From Diaporthe sp. PMI_573 (taxonomy: Eukaryota > Ascomycota > Sordariomycetes > Diaporthales > Diaporthaceae): a DNA stretch of 64,000 nucleotides. Positions 58,288 through 64,000 of this stretch are shown here, in pieces; the first letter of the stretch is position 1, and every line of letters starts with the position of its first letter. The DNA is taken from assembly GCA_021399435.1 (NCBI GenBank), contig JAJTUP010000079.1, forward strand, positions 1 through 64,000, read 5' to 3'. A program made the translations under genes and the position numbers. Under the pieces are notes generated by a model. That model was not told the DNA's origin. It saw nothing but the letters and a program-made list of their open reading frames with translations, and searched no databases.

Positions 58288-61200
58288 CAGTGTGTCCAAT
58301 AGTCAGGTAACGGGAAAAATGGAGGTTATAACGTACCTAACGGTTGGATTTCCAACTTTGTAACGTCCCTAACGGTTGAAAATAAGCCGTTAACGGCTTG
58401 TCAAACGTTAACTAACTGGTAACGGTTGGAATTTGAGACATTCGTTCGCTTCAATTGTGACAGATCCAAGCCGATTGCGTTCGTCGGTGATTAGGCGTTT
58501 GGACTGACTGAAGACACGTTCGCACTCGGCGCTCATAGCTGGGATAGAGAAAAGATCAAAAGCCATTTGGGTAAGGATCGGATAGGACTTCTCGCGCTCG
58601 CGCCACCAAGTCAGCGGCTCTTCGACAAAGGGTTCAACAACGTCTTCATCATAGAGGTAGCGCTCAAATTCGTCGACCATTCTGCGCCTCTTTCGCCTGT
58701 CGCTATTGCTATCCACATCAACGCTGCGGTCAAGCCTTCTATGTAGTTTGAAGCGGCCCAGCTCTGGCGTTTGCTGAGGTTGCTCAGTTTGCTGCGGAGG
58801 AGAAGCTGGCTCCGTAATGCTGTATTTTGTTGCATACTCGTTGTATAGCTGGCGGACGTCTGGCTCAACAGTGTCCACCCAGATCTCGTGTGATCGCCAC
58901 TTATCCTTAAAGTAAAGCAGCTTGAAGCTTGGGACGAGACAAATCGCGGCACGGTGGTACGGTGTCTTTGCTGTCAAGTCGAAATATTTCATAAGCTTCG
59001 CATAGCCAGCATCGAGTCCTGCAACATAGTAGTTAGAATAGGACCTAAGGTCTGCAGCAACTGCAGCTTTTTCTTCCTGCAGTAAGCCGTCAAGGATGTC
59101 CATCATCTCCAACGCCTGCCAAAGAGCGCCGTAGTTGCCGTGTATAGCATGGCCTTCCAGCTCGAGGGTAGCGTCTTTAAAGGGCTTTAGCAGAGCGACA
59201 AATCTCTGGATTTCCTCCCAATCGCTTCTCTTGAGGAAGTCCTGGCTCAAATCATAATCTGCGTCCCTCTCCCACTGTGCACAAAACAACTCAATTGCAT
59301 TCCTAAGCTTAAGCGCGCGCTCAAGTATAGAGAAGGTTGAATTCCACCGGATCCCGCCGTCCTTGGTAAGCTGTAGGCTGAAAAGCTCATCATCTTGCAG
59401 GGCCTCGGCTTGTAGAGTCTCGAAATGCTGTCGGCGCTGATCTGAGCGTGTAATGTAGCGAACAATATTATGAACTTTGCCGATAACGCCTCGTTGCCGC
59501 CAGATCGAGAAGGATTCTTGGTCGTTACAACACTGGAGCTGTCGTTCGGCCTTACTCACACCTTTGCCATAGAGAATTGCCTTGACAACGAGGTTGATAA
59601 CGTGGCCAGAACAGCGGAGTCGTCTCCAGTCCGGATCGAAACCAAATCGCGTAGCTAGTTGTAACACGGCGCGATCGTTATCCTTGGCGTTATCCATCAT
59701 GAAACAACCAAGCTTCGGCTCGAGATCGTACTGCGTAACTACGCTAATAAGGCAATTTGCTATATTTTCGCCTGAGTGAGAACCATATAGCCGCGGGAGG
59801 CCGAGAAGAGCTTGATGATTGGTGTAGTCCACGCCTAGTAAGCGGAGGTTAAAAGTTGGATTAAGCCTTATATAATAAAACGTCTGAATAGTAAAGGGTA
59901 TCACATATATATACGTACCTACAAAGTGCGCAACTACGCCGCAGAGGCTCATCCCACTAGTTGACGTCCATAAGTCGCAGCTTAGGTGGACCGCACTCCT
60001 ACATTCCTTCAACTCAACCTTCAAACTCTCCCTGCGTGTTTCAAATGCAGCCATTATCCAACTGCTCAGCGTCGTCGCGGACGTAGGGAGAAGCCGCTCT
60101 AACTCAGGCCTCCCATACGAGAGTAAGTCACACGTATCTCCGGCAGTTGCGCTTCGAAAGCTCACGTCGTGAGCAACAACCCAGTCCAGATACTGCTGCC
60201 TGTAGTCTTCCCCAGTAATAGGAGTCCGTAGTGGACCAAAGCTATTAGCCTTCTTACTTCGATCCCATGGGTTGGAAACCCGGATATGCTGAGGAACTTC
60301 GCCGTCCTCAGAAATGCCGTGTTTGTGCTTTAAATGGTAGGCGATCGCACTATTTCCGTTGTATTTAAATATTGTAGAACAGTCGCTGCCAGTCTCATGG
60401 CATCTCCGACAAAGCCAGTACTGCTCATTTTCTGACTCGATATTGGCACCGTGGTCCCAAATCCAGGACTTCTTTGTCTTGCCGGTTGTACGCTTGTGCT
60501 TCATATAGTAGTGCGCATCGCTTAGACGTTTGTTGTTGTACTGGAGAGCACCCCAGCGAATCGGGAAGGCACCATCGGCAAGAGGTCTCGGAGCTCGGAC
60601 AGATGAAGGAGATGACAAGGGCCCAGTTGAAGGCGTGGTCGATTTCTTGGCAGAGGACTCGATTGATGGTTGGATTGAGAGCTCCGTAAATTGGTCTGCT
60701 GAACGCGACGATGACGGCGTGGAGGAGAAGGACGGGGCCGACATGGTGGTGTGTACTGCCGGAAATTTTCCGTTGCGCGTACGTGTAGGGAGCGTTGCTA
60801 TATGCAAAAAGAGATGCTGAGTCTAGATGGGAGGGCAAGTTGAAGTTCGAACGGAGGCCGCCAAAACTCTCGCTAAGACGCGTTACGCGTCGCGCATCTG
60901 GCACGTCGAACGGAATGGCTCGGGACGGCCAGGTCGGGACAATCAAATGACAGGGATTAATGCGCTAAGCAAGGGGTTGAGAGACGCCGTCTCTGGGCTA
61001 GGATCTGAATAGGAAAAACTCGGTCTTTACATCGAGTTGAGATCCACTAATATGTATCTGGGACGGTTTTAGAAAACCCCCCTCTAAATCCAACCGTTAA
61101 CTAGTTAACTGACAAGCTTATAACGTCCCTAACGGTTGGTATTACGTAAGCCGTTAACTGGTCCGTTATCCAAATGGTTAACTGACTATTGGACACACTG
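58288..61200 (-). mobile_element. hAT-6: apparently intact 2.9-kb hAT transposon
   Basis: Both ends carry the perfect 19-bp inverted repeat CAGTGTGTCCAATAGTCAG (58288-58306 and 61182-61200), continuing as TAAC after one mismatch. Inside each end lie clusters of AACGGTT, CGTTAAC and ACGTCCCTAACGG words (58318-58430 and 61090-61175), the subterminal repeats. The single gene fills the space. The 8 bases outside the ends (CTCCGGAT left, GACAGGGT right) do not form the expected target duplication. This is the only element in the window with ends and an open transposase. Confidence 0.9.
58408..60744 (-). CDS. hAT-6 transposase, intact (750 aa after splicing)
   Basis: Start MSAPSFSSTPSSS at 60744. 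A BED-like zinc finger (WLCRRCHETGSD, AIAYHLKHKHG), AVHLSCDLWTSTSGMSLCGV (first catalytic Asp), GCFMMDNAKDNDRAVLQLAT (second), RCSGHVINLVVKAILYGKGV, DGGIRWNSTFSILERALKLR, FELLYFKD-like KLLYFKDKWRSHE, and the dimerisation block SYPILTQMAFDLFSIPAMSA, ECERVFSQSKRLITDERNRL. An 84-nt intron (59918-59835, GTACGT...TACTAG) splits VVAHFV from GVDYTNHQALLGLPRLYGSH. It is a multiple of three with no stop, so the unspliced message is also open and would add 28 residues. No frameshifts or stops. Likely a functional transposase. Confidence 0.9.
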   Translation of the reverse strand: MSAPSFSSTPSSSRSADQFTELSIQPSIESSAKKSTTPSTGPLSSPSSVRAPRPLADGAFPIRWGALQYNNKRLSDAHYYMKHKRTTGKTKKSWIWDHGANIESENEQYWLCRRCHETGSDCSTIFKYNGNSAIAYHLKHKHGISEDGEVPQHIRVSNPWDRSKKANSFGPLRTPITGEDYRQQYLDWVVAHDVSFRSATAGDTCDLLSYGRPELERLLPTSATTLSSWIMAAFETRRESLKVELKECRSAVHLSCDLWTSTSGMSLCGVVAHFVGTYIYVIPFTIQTFYYIRLNPTFNLRLLGVDYTNHQALLGLPRLYGSHSGENIANCLISVVTQYDLEPKLGCFMMDNAKDNDRAVLQLATRFGFDPDWRRLRCSGHVINLVVKAILYGKGVSKAERQLQCCNDQESFSIWRQRGVIGKVHNIVRYITRSDQRRQHFETLQAEALQDDELFSLQLTKDGGIRWNSTFSILERALKLRNAIELFCAQWERDADYDLSQDFLKRSDWEEIQRFVALLKPFKDATLELEGHAIHGNYGALWQALEMMDILDGLLQEEKAAVAADLRSYSNYYVAGLDAGYAKLMKYFDLTAKTPYHRAAICLVPSFKLLYFKDKWRSHEIWVDTVEPDVRQLYNEYATKYSITEPASPPQQTEQPQQTPELGRFKLHRRLDRSVDVDSNSDRRKRRRMVDEFERYLYDEDVVEPFVEEPLTWWREREKSYPILTQMAFDLFSIPAMSAECERVFSQSKRLITDERNRLGSVTIEANECLKFQPLPVS

Positions 61201-61610
61201 GACAGGGTTGCTGGAGATAAATGTTGTTCAGTGATATCAAGACTGCCTGAAGCAATATCGCAGCTCTTCCGGTACCTGTCCGACCAGAAAGATCATTTGG
61301 ATGCAGCGAGAAACGATAAAATTCAGGCGAGGGCAAGGGAAACTGGAGAGCTGCGTTCCATTGGTGCTGTTTTGGAAGGTTTAATGGAAGCTACCGCTCA
61401 GCAGGCTGGGATGCTGGAAACCCAGAAGACGAAGTATAGGAGATTGTCGAGATGCTGGTCAAAGATCCATCAGAGGAGGATATGTTCCTCCTTAGCGCCA
61501 CCCAGGAACGTTTGGAAGATGTGGACAGTCGCCAATCACAGCGGAGACCCTGCCGTAGATTCAAGATCTGATGCCCTTGGTCTACAACAGTTACCCTCCC
61601 ATGCAAGTAA
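61201..61610 (+). pseudogene. Coiled-coil protein remnant right of hAT-6
   Basis: LPEAISQLFRYLSDQKDHLD, AARNDKIQARARETGELRSI and GLMEATAQQAGMLETQKT form a charged helix, then after a frameshift near 61435 EIVEMLVKDPSEEDMFLLSA and TQERLEDVDSRQSQRR follow before a stop at about 61570. The family is not recognised. Unrelated to the P450 on the other side of hAT-6. Downstream, MPLVYNSYPPMQ... to 61855 has VTTVYTTIYTTTSFTV, a Thr-rich stretch of cell-wall-protein style, but no complete gene. Confidence 0.4.
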
Positions 61611-62449
61611 TCACTTCCGATGACTCGAGGCTTGTAACGTGCAATTATCAATCAATCCCAAGCACATGGAGTACCATTTCGACAGATACTGCCAATTGTC
61701 AGGTATGTTCCCAGGCCGGGATTGCAAACCCGAGAAAATGCGATAAAATCCCCAATTGTACACCTGCTGTTACCACAGTTTATACAACAATATATACGAC
61801 AACATCTTTTACAGTACGTATACCAAAATCCAACTTTTTAAAAGGCAGCAAATGAATAGCTAATCCGGTAGACAATTACTCTACCTACAGAGATAGGTGG
61901 GTAGACAGCGCTCTCCCATCTAAGTTTGCTCGGTATACATATTTAGAGTTCGGCAAATGCAAGCTTTGCATTAGTGATTTAAGGTTTAGGTGGAATTAGG
62001 ACATGAGAGTCATTATACAACTAAGTGATCACCCATTCGGATAGTGTAATGTGCTTTTTTCTTTTCGGGCGTCTCATGATTCGTATGGAGAACCTCGTTA
62101 CAATGGGCTGTCCGGAAGGCTGACTCGTCTGGGCTTCCTTCCTTTCTCTCGTTCTTGTTTTTTTATTTATTTGTCAAATTAATTCAAGCTGTTTCTAGAC
62201 TTGTCGTGGAGTTTAGACCATGTCAATTGCTCGCAACGGCGGCAATTATAACCAAATTGCTTCTAGGGAAGAACACCTCGTTATTCGCAGTACTTTACAA
62301 CCAGCGCCCCCCCATTTAGCCTTTGCTCAGAAGCGGCGCATATGCAAGTTAGAGGAGACTTTAGGATTTTATCTACATACTTCTGAGAAAAAGAATTTTA
62401 AAAAAATACACTCTTAAGGGCAGTAAATAAGCACTGTTAGACCTAACAA
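61611..62449. other. Unassigned, AT-rich in part
   Basis: Holds the Thr-rich open frame noted above (to 61855) and a 65-codon frame at 62220-62417. Neither has recognised relatives. Confidence 0.3.
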
Positions 62450-62508
62450 CGTCGCCCACGTTGTCTATGTTCCCCAGCTAGTCGACTGATAAATCAACAA
62501 AGGTCGAA
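62450..62508 (+). repeat. Dispersed repeat, copy R3
   Basis: GTCGCCCACGTTGTCTATGT, then CCCCAGCTAGTCGACTGATA and AATCAACAAAGGTCG. This is the closest match to R1 in the CTAGTCGACTGATAA core. It overlaps the 3' end of the zinc-finger gene on the opposite strand. Confidence 0.6.
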
Positions 62509-62969
62509 CACTGAACACTGTCCAGAATACTAGGAAATGACCCCGGGAGGTGATTTCCTAGACTCTCCGTCAGGCACGACGGTGCGTTGATCGAGTTGCA
62601 GCGGTTGCCTTTGTCCATATATCCCAGACTACGCTGGGAAAACCGTGCGAGAGAAATTTCTGATGGCCAGGTGGGGGGCTCCTGGCTTTGCTTCAATGCA
62701 TGCTCGTCATTTCGATCGGAAGATCCAGTACCGCCAGTTGGGTTCGAGTATGCCATGAGAGTGCACGCCGTCTCGTTTTGCACCTCTGCATAAGAAGTGC
62801 TCGTGTGATCCGCTTCGTGTGCTAGTAGTTTATCGACAAATAAGAAGCTCTCGCCGCAGATGCCGCAGGGCAGTAAAACAGTTATCTCATCAAGGACGAC
62901 GTTTGAACCGACTTGAGGCATCGACAGTTCACCATGGAGAATTTGCATAGGAGGTGTGACCATGAGCAC
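62478..62969 (-). CDS. Small C2H2 zinc-finger protein (163 aa or shorter)
   Basis: CGICGESFLFVDKLLAHEADH fits C-x2-C-x12-H-x3-H exactly, one classical C2H2 finger at about residues 35-55. The rest (PPTWPSEISLARFSQRSLGY and Ser/Asn-rich sequence) has no recognised domain. Several in-frame ATGs exist (62969, 62948, 62918); the first is taken by default. The last ten codons lie in dispersed repeat R3, so the C-terminus may be borrowed from a repeat and the gene truncated. A single C2H2 finger alone rarely binds DNA specifically. Confidence 0.45.
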   Translation of the reverse strand: MLMVTPPMQILHGELSMPQVGSNVVLDEITVLLPCGICGESFLFVDKLLAHEADHTSTSYAEVQNETACTLMAYSNPTGGTGSSDRNDEHALKQSQEPPTWPSEISLARFSQRSLGYMDKGNRCNSINAPSCLTESLGNHLPGSFPSILDSVQCSTFVDLSVD

Positions 62970-63685
62970 ACCGAATTGGCATCTATGCGGGAGATTTTGG
63001 GCTGCGAGGTAATTACAAAATTCAGTAGCTATCGGGGCGCTGGTGGGGTGATGGAAAGAATGGAGAAGAAAGGAAAGGAAAGGGGGAAATTCTTTGCGCA
63101 GAGATTCGCCGTCTTAAGTACTTGTGATGAATCGCCTCAGGTTAGGATGCGTTGGAGCCAAGATCATGACTCTAGGGCTGGTGTAAGTGTCATAAATATA
63201 TAGAACGGGCGGCCTCTAACGTTGCCTAAGCAAGGCAACAGTCGAATGCCTAATTGAAACCGCAAATTCTCATAGATACATACCATTACTAGTCGTAGTC
63301 TTGTCTGGATAGATCGACTATGTAAAGGGACAAGCTTCTAAGGCCCGGAGTCACATCGCCATCATCCAGAAGTAGTGTTGAACGCACAAAGGCTGCACAG
63401 AGACGCGGCCATGTCCGCATGTGTTGCTCATTCTGAGCCTGAGTTGTGAATGGCCCTCCACTGTATCTGAAAATATCCATCGTAGCACGAGACCTGTTGT
63501 TATGTAATCAATCCATCCACCGGTGGGGGCTCGTGGATTGAGATGTGGATTGACGTGGACGCTAGTCAGGGGTATTGGCGCCTTGCTTGATATATTTCGT
63601 TAATATTTGCTATGTATCTCTGCGCAAACACTAACACATCTAATCAGGCAATGCCTCGGACGCGTTCTGACACGTCGTGACGCGT
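62970..63685. other. Unassigned, no confident gene
   Basis: A plus frame (62913-63203) and a minus frame (63480-63289) lack recognisable features. The region from 63500 is probably upstream control DNA for the gene at the right edge. Confidence 0.3.
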
Positions 63686-63693
63686 TATAAAAG
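63686..63693 (+). promoter_or_regulatory. TATA box
   Basis: TATAAAAG is a consensus TATA element. It is followed by CT- and CA-rich sequence (TTTCTCACGCAAGC, CACATTTCTCTCACAACG) typical of an inducible fungal promoter and leader, pointing into the right edge of the window. Confidence 0.5.
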
Positions 63694-63917
63694 GGCGCTG
63701 AACCCTCTTATGACATTTCTCACGCAAGCTAACACATCACATTTCTCTCACAACGTTCTTATCAGCCAATACAGCCAGTGCTTCTAAAACACACAGTGCA
63801 GGGTACAGTCATTCATCAACATTTGAATTGGCTGATCCCTGATGAGATTTGGTCTGCACCCAGGCTTGTCATTTCGGCTGAACGGTTATTATATCTATCT
63901 AGAAGCCGCCCCTGAAT

Positions 63918-64000
63918 ATGCGCATCAAGAAAACTCCCACCGCTGTTGAAACGACGAATGGAATTGGTTTTACATCAGAGTTGTTTAACAAATCCGGGCA
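63918..64000 (+). CDS. Possible gene start, cut by window end
   Basis: ATG at 63918 opens MRIKKTPTAVETTNGIGFTS, ELFNKSG and stays open to the edge (27 codons). It lies 230 bp after the TATA box; an earlier ATG at 63841 gives only 34 codons. Too short to identify. Confidence 0.3.
   Translation, partial: MRIKKTPTAVETTNGIGFTSELFNKSG

Noticed and set aside
1..64000. Starship-type giant element (tyrosine recombinase captain) or mimp-type MITEs
   Set aside because: No DUF3435-like recombinase frame and no CAGTGGG-type mimp ends were seen, although I could not run an exhaustive search.
1..64000. CRISPR array, bacterial operons or ribosome binding sites
   Set aside because: Introns, fungal transposons and promoter style show a eukaryotic genome; the short tandem repeats lack spacer structure.

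Overview
The window looks like an accessory, repeat-rich stretch of a filamentous ascomycete genome (Pezizomycotina, most likely a Sordariomycete of the Fusarium or Colletotrichum kind). The evidence is short spliceosomal introns of about 50-120 nt with GTRNGT donors, CTNAC branch sites and YAG acceptors; fungal hAT, pogo-like, Tad-like LINE and Ty3/gypsy elements; HET and NACHT-WD40 remnants; fungal-only small Cys-rich and LPLEIRNMIYE-type proteins; and CpA-to-TpA decay that resembles repeat-induced point mutation (RIP). The species call is inference, not measurement.

Layout. 1-11 kb is a transposon graveyard: a hAT transposase cut by a pogo-like transposase, a second pogo N-terminus carrying two CAA-to-TAA stops, a small Cys-rich gene, a frameshifted hAT N-terminus, and a degenerate hAT gene that carries a 201-bp solo LTR with a 5-bp target duplication. 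11.4-13.2 kb holds a tiny spliced LPLEIRNMIYE gene. 13.2-16.2 kb is a nearly complete 3.0-kb hAT element. 16.6-22 kb is the most gene-like island: a 634-residue coiled-coil/basic protein divergently paired with a 623-residue FHA-Ser/Thr kinase, then a small protein with a C-terminal Zn2Cys6-like cluster. 22-29.3 kb holds broken pieces (HET C-terminus, an unknown spliced gene, an insulinase fragment, a hAT lacking its N-terminus, a gag start) and a second, nearly identical LTR.

29.9-37.9 kb is the best-preserved host block: an SP-RING (SUMO E3-like) gene, a secreted class 3 lipase with four exons, and a frameshifted FAM86/EFM3-type methyltransferase. 38-49 kb is sparse: AT-rich decay, an unknown spliced C-terminus, two inverted fragments of an HMG-CoA reductase-like gene, an NLR (NACHT-WD40) fragment, a second Cys-rich gene, an intact RNase H gene and copies of a dispersed repeat. 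49.6-53.7 kb has a DUF3723-like protein abutting a LINE truncated at both ends. 54-58.3 kb carries a third Cys-rich gene, a gypsy gag fragment, a sugar transporter and a P450 remnant separated by a transplanted piece of the 7-11 kb hAT. 58.3-61.2 kb is an apparently intact 2.9-kb hAT with 19-bp perfect terminal inverted repeats. The window ends with a C2H2 protein and the start of a possible gene.

How parts relate. The divergent coiled-coil/FHA-kinase pair, possibly with the zinc-cluster gene, could be one functional unit and is the main candidate for an undescribed system. The two LTRs belong to one recently active family. Its leader carries an 11-nt segment that exactly complements an internal LTR segment, as in Tf1-type self-primed retrotransposons. 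The intact 58-61 kb hAT is the likeliest element still able to move. Most other genes are partial copies of core genes (M16 protease, EFM3, HMG-CoA reductase, MFS, P450), which fits duplication into accessory DNA followed by decay.
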